Below are positions 6,260 through 11,568 of a stretch of 11,568 nucleotides of DNA, in pieces. The stretch comes from Clostridia bacterium (GTDB lineage: Bacteria > Bacillota > Clostridia > RGIG8785). Position numbers and translations under genes: made by a program. Each line of letters begins with the position of its first letter. The first letter of the stretch is position 1. The notes beneath the pieces were generated by a model that made no database searches, was not told the origin of the DNA, and worked only from the letters and a program-made list of their open reading frames with translations. The stretch is taken from assembly GCA_017620795.1 (NCBI GenBank), contig JAGAUM010000215.1, positions 1 through 11,568 of the forward strand, written 5' to 3'.

Positions 6260-6296
6260 GATTGTATACTAAAATATTAGTATATAATCATTATAA
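6253..6296. promoter_or_regulatory. 44-bp near-perfect palindrome, probable XRE operator
   Basis: Two 20-nt arms (6253-6272 and 6277-6296) flank the centre AATA (6273-6276). They are exact inverted copies except for one position (6263 G against 6286, giving G·T). The inner part reads TATACTAA/TTAGTATA. The palindrome runs from the -10 box to the first bases of the ribosome binding site AAGGAG (6295-6300). Transcription should begin near 6266, inside the left arm, so most of that arm is absent from the RNA. Action on DNA is therefore more likely than an RNA hairpin. Its position between divergent XRE and target genes points to repressor binding; which protein binds is inference. Confidence 0.75.
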
Positions 6297-6310
6297 GGAG
6301 TGTTTTGCGA

Positions 6311-6703
6311 ATGAAAAAAATCTTTTCAATCTCGGGTATGTGTGTCTGTTTGGCAATCGTTTTACTTGGTGTACTAACACTTTGCTGTGTCTTAGAACCT
6401 GACCTTTATCGAGGCAGCTGGCCATCGCCCGAATATGATTATGGTTATGCCTCTTTCGGAAGCGACTATTACACTATGAGCAACAACAATATGGCTATGG
6501 CGGCATATAATGCTGCATACGCTACTTCTAATATCGCAGAACTTGGCTTTTCTCTGCAAATCCTTTTCGGTATACTTTTAATAAGCATTGGTCTCGTTGG
6601 GATTTGTGGATTTGGAATCGTTTTTGCAGGATGCGAGAAGAAACCTTCTCCTGCACTTGAAGCGCCTGTTGAAGAGAACGTTGCTGAAGAAGTTCAAGAA
6701 TAA
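6311..6703 (+). CDS. Small tyrosine-rich two-helix membrane protein of unknown function
   Basis: This 130-residue protein has a first hydrophobic helix at about 8-29 (ISGMCVCLAIVLLGVLTLCC region), then a polar segment of about 50 residues dense in Tyr, Ser, Asn, Ala and Met (YDYGYASFGSDYY, then NNNMAMAAYNAAYA). A second helix at about 80-106 follows, with a short acidic tail (EAPVEENVAEEVQE). The topology suggests a hairpin with both ends inside and the tyrosine-rich loop outside. AAGGAG (6295-6300) lies 10 nt before ATG 6311; an in-frame TTG at 6305 is the alternative, 4 nt from it. It is transcribed from a perfect promoter overlapped by the palindrome and ends at a strong terminator. I know no named family; a stress- or envelope-related role under control of the adjacent XRE protein is only a guess. 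Confidence 0.78.
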   Translation: MKKIFSISGMCVCLAIVLLGVLTLCCVLEPDLYRGSWPSPEYDYGYASFGSDYYTMSNNNMAMAAYNAAYATSNIAELGFSLQILFGILLISIGLVGICGFGIVFAGCEKKPSPALEAPVEENVAEEVQE

Positions 6704-6705
6704 AT

Positions 6706-6737
6706 AAAAAAAGACACCCGAAAGGGTGTCTTTTTTT
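6706..6737. terminator. Terminator hairpin, copy 2 of an identical pair
   Basis: A 14-bp stem (6706-6719 with 6724-6737) with a GAAA tetraloop and A7/T7 ends terminates both the small membrane protein gene and the PqqD-like gene. The central 26 nt are identical to 5869-5894. Confidence 0.88.
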
Positions 6738-7086
6738 ATTTCCATTGAATGAAATGATAGCTTTCCAAAATCTGCAGGTACTTGACCAACCGCTCGTAAA
6801 GAGGGTGTGCGGCTTCACCGAACCGCTCCTCCACCTTTTTGCCGAGGGCGATAATGTCCTGATCTTCGGCAAGTAAGGGCCAGATGAAACTGCCCATTTC
6901 GTCTAAATGCACGTAACTGATTTTGGGACGGTGAAAGAGTTTCTGCGCCAGGCGGTTTGCCCAGCCCACATTCTCAATCTCCAAAGTCACGATGCCCTGA
7001 TCGTCGGCAGACCAAACGATGGTATCTGTGCGCAGAGGGATTCGTTCCAGATAGTTCTCGCCCACGGGGGCGTTTTTCTTTTTCAT
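6736..7086 (-). CDS. PqqD-family protein (stand-alone RiPP-recognition-element-like domain)
   Basis: This 116-residue cytoplasmic protein has the PqqD fold signature in its second half: YVHLDEMGSFIWPLL (58-72), a Lys-Lys-x-Glu-Glu-Arg-Phe helix (87-93) and a final winged-helix part LYERLVKYLQILESYHFI. About 50 residues precede it, including a VTLEIENVGWANRLAQKLF segment. PqqD and related RRE domains bind leader peptides of ribosomal peptide natural products and hand them to modifying enzymes. Here there is no radical SAM enzyme or precursor peptide in view; the gene begins 1 nt after the OPT transporter reading frame ends. Its ribosome binding site is weak (GGAAGAAG about 11 nt upstream), so translation probably depends on the transporter ORF, which is interrupted by TGA. 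The role here is unknown: a peptide-binding accessory to the transporter is conceivable but unproven. Confidence 0.78.
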   Translation of the reverse strand: MKKKNAPVGENYLERIPLRTDTIVWSADDQGIVTLEIENVGWANRLAQKLFHRPKISYVHLDEMGSFIWPLLAEDQDIIALGKKVEERFGEAAHPLYERLVKYLQILESYHFIQWK

Positions 7087-7087
7087 C

Positions 7088-7567
7088 TTAGCTGCGCTTC
7101 TTCCAAAGGGAGAACTTGAGCAGGGTCAGAATGATGACGCCAAAGAGAACCCAAGCGCCCACTTCGGAAACGATGGCAGGAACAAAGCCCGATAGGTCAA
7201 TCATTTCACCGACGCCAAATACTGCCAAGAGTGCCAAGAGAATGCCGACCAGACCTTCACCAGCAATCATACCCGAGCAGAAGAGGATGCCGTCGTTGAC
7301 GATGGCTTTCTTTTCTTCCTCCGCCTTCTTCATCTTATCCAGAGCCAGACGAACCAGACCGCCCACCATGATGCAAGCATTCAGCTGAACAGGCAGGTAA
7401 ACACCAATAGCGAAGGGCAGTACAGGAATGCCGATGATTTCAACCACGACGGCAATAAAGACACCGATAAAGACCAAGCCCCAGGGCAAATTGCCACCCA
7501 TGACGCCTTCGATAATCAGCTTCATCAGGGTTGCCTGCGGAGCCGCCAGTTCGTCACCACCGAAGCC
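7088..7567 (-). pseudogene. OPT oligopeptide transporter, C-terminal part downstream of an in-frame TGA
   Basis: These 159 codons continue the reading frame of the upstream ORF after TGA 7568-7570, with no frameshift and no gap. They carry conserved family segments: APQATLMK, EGVMGGNLPWGLVFIGV, EIIGIPVLPFAIGVYLPVQLN and MVGGLVRLALDK, followed by two hydrophobic helices and a basic end (LKFSLWKKRS). An ATG at 7523-7525 is available for restart but has no convincing ribosome binding site, and starting there would omit conserved residues. The coding pattern is intact to the natural TAA. That argues for a very recent mutation, a base-calling error or readthrough rather than an old pseudogene. Without readthrough this part is probably not made. 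Confidence 0.8.
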
Positions 7568-7570
7568 TCA
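7568..7570 (-). other. In-frame TGA codon interrupting the OPT gene
   Basis: On the minus strand the codons read CTG GAT ACT GCT, then TGA, then GGC TTC GGT GGT in one uninterrupted frame. TGG to TGA is a one-base change, and from memory homologues have an aromatic residue just before the GFG segment. TGA is the true stop of deoD, pepD and the kinase gene here, so TGA is not reassigned genome-wide. Confidence 0.9.
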
Positions 7571-8986
7571 AGCAGTATCCAACAGATACAAGGTGCCACC
7601 GATTGCCAGTGCTGCGGCAATAACGCCAATCAGCTCACCAACCTGTTGCTTTTTCGGGGTTGCACCTAACAGGTAGCCCGTCTTTAAGTCTTGGGAAGTA
7701 TCGCCTGCGATAGCCGAAACGATACAGATAATCGAACCGATGGCAATGGCACTTTGCATCCCTGCATAACCCGCGGAGCCGGTCAGCTTCAAAATCAAAG
7801 TGGCAATCAACAAAGTTGCAATTGCCATACCCGAAACAGGGTTGTTACTACTACCGACCAAGCCAACCATGCGGGAGGAAACAGTGGCAAAGAAGAAACC
7901 AAAGATAACAACAATAAACGCACCCAACAAAGAAACGGGAATTGCAGGAACCAACCAGACCAAAATGGTCAACACCAGAATAGCGATTAAAACAACCTTT
8001 AAGCTGATGTCCTGCTCGGTACGGGAGCGACCGCCTGCGGTTGCACTGGTCATGCTCTTCATAGCGCCCGAGAAGGTCTTGACAATCAAGGGCAGGGACT
8101 TAATCAGGCTGATGATACCGCCTGCTGCCAAAGCGCCTGCGCCAATGTAGCGGATATAAGAACTCCAGATTGCCGATGCGCCACCTTCTGCAAACATCTG
8201 ACCGATGGGGGCGCTTCCAGGGGCTAAGGTCAGCTCACTGCCGAACAGTACGATGGCAGGAATCAAAACCAGCCAGCTTAACACGCCACCAGCAAACATA
8301 TAAGAAGAAATGCGTGCACCACAGATGTAACCAACGCTCATAACAGCGGGGTAAATCTGGGTACCGATTTCACCTGCATAGCCCTTAATGCTATAAGAAA
8401 CTTCGCCCATGACCAGCTTTAAGCCGTCGATGATGAACTTAAAGAGTGCCGCAAAGACCATACCTGCAAAAACAGTGGACGCTTTTGCGCCACCTTCTTC
8501 ACCTGCCAGCAAGACTTCTGCACAGGCAGTGCCTTCGGGATAGGGCAGGACGCCGTGTTCCTTTACGATTAAAGCGTTGCGCAAGGGAACCATGAAAAAC
8601 ACACCCAACAAACCGCCCAATAAAGCAATCAGGGTGATTTCCAGCATCCCAGGCTTGTCCATCTTGCCTTCTGCCGCCCACAGGAACAGTGCAGGCAGGG
8701 TAAAGATTGCACCTGCCGCCAAAGACTCACCTGCGGAACCGATAGTCTGGACAATGTTACTCTCTAAAATAGAGTTTTTGCGCATCAACACGCGGATAAC
8801 GCCCATGGCAATAACTGCCGCAGGAATCGACGCCGACACGGTCATGCCGACACGTAAACCCAAATAAGCGTTTGCCGCACCAAAGATTACCGACAAAAGG
8901 ATACCCATAATAATGGAGGTCACCGTTAATTCGGGTGTGACACGTTCTGCCGGAATATAAGGTTTGAAGTTGTTCTGTTCGTTCAT
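7568..8986 (-). CDS. OPT-family oligopeptide transporter, N-terminal part ending at an in-frame TGA
   Basis: This 472-residue hydrophobic protein, with about a dozen membrane helices, is the front of an oligopeptide transporter (OPT) family permease. In bacteria these are single proteins of roughly 630-670 residues that import small peptides with protons; together with the 159 residues after the TGA this one would be 632. Hallmarks are AANAYLGLRVGMTVSASIPAAV near the N-terminus, VLPYPEGTACAEVLLAGEEGG in the middle, and SQDLKTGYLLGATPKKQQVGELIG near the break. The start at 8984-8986 follows GGGAG about 8 nt upstream. The ORF extends 26 codons further upstream, but those codons would begin above the putative promoter. 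It lies 87 nt after pepD, suggesting joint peptide uptake and hydrolysis. As annotated it lacks the last conserved helices and may be inactive unless the TGA is read through or is an error. Confidence 0.88.
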   Translation of the reverse strand: MNEQNNFKPYIPAERVTPELTVTSIIMGILLSVIFGAANAYLGLRVGMTVSASIPAAVIAMGVIRVLMRKNSILESNIVQTIGSAGESLAAGAIFTLPALFLWAAEGKMDKPGMLEITLIALLGGLLGVFFMVPLRNALIVKEHGVLPYPEGTACAEVLLAGEEGGAKASTVFAGMVFAALFKFIIDGLKLVMGEVSYSIKGYAGEIGTQIYPAVMSVGYICGARISSYMFAGGVLSWLVLIPAIVLFGSELTLAPGSAPIGQMFAEGGASAIWSSYIRYIGAGALAAGGIISLIKSLPLIVKTFSGAMKSMTSATAGGRSRTEQDISLKVVLIAILVLTILVWLVPAIPVSLLGAFIVVIFGFFFATVSSRMVGLVGSSNNPVSGMAIATLLIATLILKLTGSAGYAGMQSAIAIGSIICIVSAIAGDTSQDLKTGYLLGATPKKQQVGELIGVIAAALAIGGTLYLLDTA

Positions 8987-9035
8987 ACCAATACTCCCAT
9001 TCCACCGCAAAACTGCGGATTTCATAATCTTGTAT

Positions 9036-9064
9036 AGTGTACCATATTTATCCGAGAAAAGCAA
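9036..9064 (-). promoter_or_regulatory. Weak candidate promoter of the OPT gene
   Basis: On the minus strand TTGCTT (9059-9064), a 17-nt spacer and TACACT (9036-9041) preceded by TGG form a weak extended -10 type promoter in the pepD-OPT gap. A nearby imperfect hairpin (9054-9075) lacks a U-run and does not look like a terminator, so readthrough from pepD is also possible. Confidence 0.4.
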
Positions 9065-9073
9065 GGCTTATTC

Positions 9074-10510
9074 TCATTTCAGACGTTTTAAAAGGGTAGT
9101 CAGCAAACGATAGGTTTCTGCCGTAGAGGGAATGGACAAACGCTCACCCACTGTATGGACATCCCGTAAATCGGGGCCGATGGAAATGCAGTCCAACCCA
9201 TCAATCTTTGCCGCAAGCACGCCGCACTCCAACCCTGCGTGGATGGCTTCAATCTTGGGGGCTTTGCCATACTGCTCGGCATAGACTTCGGCGGTAGTGG
9301 TTCTTAACGCCGATTCAGACCGATATTCCCACGGGGGATATTGGCCCATAGCATCGGTAACACAGCCCGTCATCTTCCCGAACAGACGCATCCGCTCCTC
9401 CAACGCATCCAGTGCCGATTGCTTATTACTTCTTAAGGCGAAGGTCATGTTGACCGTGGTATCCGTTGTGTTTAATACGCCCAGGTTCAAAGAGGTTTCC
9501 ACCAAGCCATTAATAGACTTGCTCATCTCCATGATGCCGTTAGGGGCACAGGTCAGAATAAAAATCAGTTTTTCCTGGGTCTGGGCTGTCATTACCTCCT
9601 GCTCTCCGTCCTCTCCTGGGGTCAAGACCAGCTCAGCATCGGGGTCTCGCTCAATCAATTCCTTTTGAACAATCTCCCAGTAGTGTTCCGCTTCCTTGCG
9701 AAGGGCTTCTGCACCCGTTGTGACCAGAACAGCAGTGGACGCATAGGGAATGGCATTGCCCTTATCCCCTCCTGTGACCGAAACCAAAGAGAAGGGAGTC
9801 TTGATATGGTTTAAGATGCGCCCCATCAAGAGGTTGGCATTCACCCGACCTTTGTCAATCTCCACGCCCGAGTGTCCGCCCTGTAAGCCACGGATGGCAA
9901 GGGTCAGCACCCTTCCCGAAACGGGAGCTTTTTCCAGAGGCAGTGCAAAGGTGACCTCGCTTCCCCCTGCACAGGAGACGGTGATGGTATCTGCGTCTTC
10001 CGAGTCCAGATTGATCAGGCGCTTGCCCGAAAACCAACTGCCGTCCAGCCCTGCCGCACCCAAAAGACCGATTTCCTCATCGGCAGTGAACAGCGCCTCA
10101 ATAGGCGGATGGGCAAGGGTGTTATCTTCCAAAATAGCGAAAATCATCGCCATGGCGATGCCGTTGTCAGCACCTAAGGTGGTTCCTTCGGCACGAACCC
10201 AGTCACCGTCGATATAGGGGCGGACGCCGTCCTTTTCAAAATCGAAGGAAAGCCCTTCCGATTTTTGGCAGACCATGTCGGTATGGCCTTGCAAAATCAC
10301 AGGCTCTGCATCCTCATAGCCTGCAGAGGCAGGCTTGTAGATCACCACATTTTTTTCCGCATCGGACTTTGCCAGAAGACCTAACTTTTCTGCCGTTTTC
10401 AGGCAGTATTGACAGATGCCGTCCCGATTCCCCGACCCACGGGGCACGGCACAGATTTCTTCAAAATATCGGAAAACCGATTCGGGTTTTATTCCTTTTA
10501 ATTTATCCAT
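9074..10510 (-). CDS. pepD: Xaa-His dipeptidase / beta-Ala-His dipeptidase (M20 family PepD)
   Basis: This 478-residue cytoplasmic metalloaminopeptidase of the M20 family cleaves dipeptides, classically Xaa-His such as carnosine. The expected two-zinc site is visible: His76 and Asp78 in QGHTDMVCQ, bridging Asp115 in TLGADNGIA, catalytic and ligand Glu145-Glu146 in DEEIGL, Asp169 in INLDSED, and His452 in DVHTVGERLS. The lid/dimerisation domain (about 185-400) contains the family signature GGHSGVEIDKGRVNAN (211-226). Length is normal for PepD (about 480-490). GAGGTG lies about 7 nt before the ATG. The gene has its own promoter and is followed at 87 nt by the OPT transporter, which suggests hydrolysis of imported peptides. 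It ends TGA with an in-frame TAA two codons later. Confidence 0.95.
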   Translation of the reverse strand: MDKLKGIKPESVFRYFEEICAVPRGSGNRDGICQYCLKTAEKLGLLAKSDAEKNVVIYKPASAGYEDAEPVILQGHTDMVCQKSEGLSFDFEKDGVRPYIDGDWVRAEGTTLGADNGIAMAMIFAILEDNTLAHPPIEALFTADEEIGLLGAAGLDGSWFSGKRLINLDSEDADTITVSCAGGSEVTFALPLEKAPVSGRVLTLAIRGLQGGHSGVEIDKGRVNANLLMGRILNHIKTPFSLVSVTGGDKGNAIPYASTAVLVTTGAEALRKEAEHYWEIVQKELIERDPDAELVLTPGEDGEQEVMTAQTQEKLIFILTCAPNGIMEMSKSINGLVETSLNLGVLNTTDTTVNMTFALRSNKQSALDALEERMRLFGKMTGCVTDAMGQYPPWEYRSESALRTTTAEVYAEQYGKAPKIEAIHAGLECGVLAAKIDGLDCISIGPDLRDVHTVGERLSIPSTAETYRLLTTLLKRLK

Positions 10511-10547
10511 GGTTTTTCACCTCGATTTATCTTTCCCAACTTTGACT

Positions 10548-10576
10548 ATTTTACCACATTTGGCTATAAGCGTCAA
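10548..10576 (-). promoter_or_regulatory. Promoter of pepD
   Basis: On the minus strand TTGACG (10571-10576), a 17-nt spacer and TAAAAT (10548-10553) preceded by TGG form a good housekeeping promoter, located just after the terminator of the upstream gene. Confidence 0.78.
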
Positions 10577-10579
10577 CAA

Positions 10580-10607
10580 AAAAGGAAGAGGTTGTCCTCT
10601 TCCTTTT
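10580..10607 (-). terminator. Intrinsic terminator of the histidine kinase/membrane protein operon
   Basis: The left arm 10580-10591 pairs perfectly with 10596-10607 (core GGAAGAGG/CCTCTTCC, loop TTGT). On the minus strand it is followed by a U-rich run. The TAA of the membrane protein gene lies inside the stem. It separates that operon from pepD. Confidence 0.85.
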
Positions 10608-11196
10608 AAAGCATTTCTTCGGTTTTGGTGAGGGTTTCCATAGGCGGAATCGGCTCGTCCGCGTTGCGGGTCTTTAGGAGGCAGATGCCTGCGCCCAAGG
10701 GAACCAAAAGGTATAAAAGAAGGTATTTGACTGCCTTTTGGGGAACCACCGATTCAAAAATCTTAAAAATGCAGATGGAAGACAGGATGCTTAAAGCAAC
10801 CATCGCAACCATATCCACAATCAAAAGACCATAAACCAAAAGGAACACCCACAGTAAAAGATCTGCGGCAACGAAATAGTAAAGGATGCCGACGGCAATC
10901 AGTGCAACAAACACCACAAGCAAACCGCCCAAGCCCATCAGCGCAAAGGTCAGAAGGATGGTGTTCCATCTTCTTTGAATGCCTTTTTGTGCGTCTGCCT
11001 CGTTGGCAAGACTACCGACAATCCAGAAGTTGGCAACAGGCACCCAGGCAAGTCCCGCTCCACGAATGCCACGGTTTTTCGCCATAGTGTACAAGGACAG
11101 AGAAACCATTACATAGTCTCCGATGGCAATGGCAAAAGAAAGCAGGTAAAAAGCAATAATCAAAACATTCAGCACCAATTCACTTACGTAGCTCAT
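10606..11196 (-). CDS. Multi-pass membrane protein of unknown function
   Basis: This 196-residue protein has about five hydrophobic segments: 7-35, about 45-60 (weaker), 78-103, 105-135 and 150-172. They are separated by short basic loops, and the protein has a charged C-terminal tail (DEPIPPMETLTKTEEML). The segment MAKNRGIRGAGLAWVPVANFWIVG resembles a pattern seen in several Firmicutes membrane proteins of unknown function, in which an Arg-Gly-rich loop leads into an AW-P helix. I cannot assign a family. AAGGAGG lies 6-7 nt before ATG 11194-11196, inside the end of the kinase gene. The 4-nt ATGA overlap with the kinase stop codon indicates translational coupling, so it may assist or be controlled with the two-component system; that is inference from context. 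Confidence 0.78.
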   Translation of the reverse strand: MSYVSELVLNVLIIAFYLLSFAIAIGDYVMVSLSLYTMAKNRGIRGAGLAWVPVANFWIVGSLANEADAQKGIQRRWNTILLTFALMGLGGLLVVFVALIAVGILYYFVAADLLLWVFLLVYGLLIVDMVAMVALSILSSICIFKIFESVVPQKAVKYLLLYLLVPLGAGICLLKTRNADEPIPPMETLTKTEEML

Positions 11197-11568
11197 TTTA
11201 ATTCCTCCTTAATGGGAAAGGCGATGGTGATTTCCGAACCCACGCCCACTTTGCTGGTCAGTCGGATACTGCCACCGTGTAGCTCGACAATTTCCTTGGC
11301 GATGGCAAGACCCAAGCCAGTGCCGCCATGCTCACGGGAACGGGCTTTGTCTACCCGATAGAAGCGGTCAAAGACGTGCTCTTGCGCTTCTTCAGGGATG
11401 CCTACGCCGTTATCCTTGACTTTCACATAGACTTCACTATAAAGCATTCCTGCAGTGACCAAAATGTCGCCACCCTCCTGGGTATACTTGATGGCGTTGG
11501 AAACGATGTTGGTCAGCACCTGCTCTAAACGATCGGCATCGCCCAAGATGGGGCTTAATTTGCTGACC
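11193..11568 (-). CDS. Sensor histidine kinase, C-terminal ATPase domain (partial)
   Basis: The last 124 residues of a two-component sensor kinase are visible; the N-terminus lies right of the window. They form most of the HATPase_c domain: the N box NIVSNAIKYT, the G1 box DNGVGIPEE, the F box VFDRFYRVDKARS and the G2 box GGTGLGLAIAKEIVELHGG, ending in a typical SEITIAFPIKEELK. This arrangement (RFYRVDKARSREHGGTGLGLAI) is common in PhoR/WalK-like EnvZ/OmpR-class kinases of Firmicutes, so the partner response regulator is expected further right. The ATP-binding residues look intact. It ends TGA overlapping the ATG of the membrane protein gene. The stimulus cannot be told from this part. Confidence 0.93.
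   Translation of the reverse strand, partial: VSKLSPILGDADRLEQVLTNIVSNAIKYTQEGGDILVTAGMLYSEVYVKVKDNGVGIPEEAQEHVFDRFYRVDKARSREHGGTGLGLAIAKEIVELHGGSIRLTSKVGVGSEITIAFPIKEELK

Noticed and set aside
7088..7525. A separate short gene starting at ATG 7523-7525
   Set aside because: No ribosome binding site precedes it, and the 14 codons between the TGA and this ATG already encode conserved OPT residues, so it is the transporter's own C-terminal part.
7550..7570. Selenocysteine insertion element after the in-frame TGA
   Set aside because: The only hairpin is a 4-bp TTCG/CGAA stem starting 4 nt after the TGA. It is too short and too close for a bacterial SECIS, and OPT proteins are not known selenoproteins as far as I recall.
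7568..8981. Several plus-strand ORFs of about 80-120 codons opposite the OPT gene
   Set aside because: They are low-complexity shadows (Thr/Pro/Lys-rich runs) of the hydrophobic transporter codons on the other strand, without ribosome binding sites.
9054..9075. Hairpin after pepD as a terminator
   Set aside because: The stem is interrupted by a bulge and no U-run follows on the minus strand, so it is not a convincing terminator.

Overview
The window looks like the chromosome of a low-to-moderate GC Gram-positive bacterium of the class Clostridia, probably a gut Oscillospiraceae-type organism. This is inferred from strong AGGAGG-type ribosome binding sites, TTGACA/TATAAT promoters with 17-nt spacers, a TPP riboswitch on a ThiT-type thiamine transporter, a clostridial ECF sigma/anti-sigma pair, and compact gene packing with hairpin terminators in nearly every gap. 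There is no phage, CRISPR, tRNA or rRNA signal, and no insertion sequence is visible.

Layout, left to right. 1-711 (+) is the C-terminal part of an ACSM-like acyl-CoA synthetase. 746-1606 (-) is an unknown lipoprotein. Back-to-back promoters at 1628-1693 separate it from a TPP riboswitch and thiT (+). 2490-4023 (+) holds an ECF sigma factor overlapping its probable membrane anti-sigma factor. 4090-4806 (-) is the purine nucleoside phosphorylase deoD. 4992-5867 (+) is an unrecognised soluble 291-residue protein. 5893-6703 is an AT-rich divergent pair, an XRE repressor (-) and a tyrosine-rich two-helix membrane protein (+), with a 44-bp palindrome over the latter's promoter. 6736-10510 (-) is a peptide-utilisation block: Xaa-His dipeptidase pepD, an OPT-family oligopeptide transporter split by an in-frame TGA, and a stand-alone PqqD-like protein. 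10606-11568 (-) is an unknown multi-pass membrane protein preceded by the C-terminal end of a sensor histidine kinase.

How the genes work together. PepD and the OPT transporter form a plausible uptake-and-hydrolysis route for small peptides, and the PqqD-like protein lies 1 nt after the transporter. ThiT is controlled by thiamine pyrophosphate. The sigma/anti-sigma pair and the XRE/membrane pair look like two self-contained regulatory modules. Both are clearly AT-richer than their neighbours: sampled 60-base lines are about 32-40% GC, against about 52% in flanking genes.

The items most worth a second look are the in-frame TGA in the OPT gene (7568-7570), the 44-bp near-perfect palindrome (6253-6296), the identical 26-nt terminator hairpins on both sides of the XRE/membrane cassette, and the orphan PqqD-domain protein. 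I do not see a clear multi-gene defence or biosynthetic system. The nearest to an undescribed system is the XRE/tyrosine-rich membrane protein cassette.
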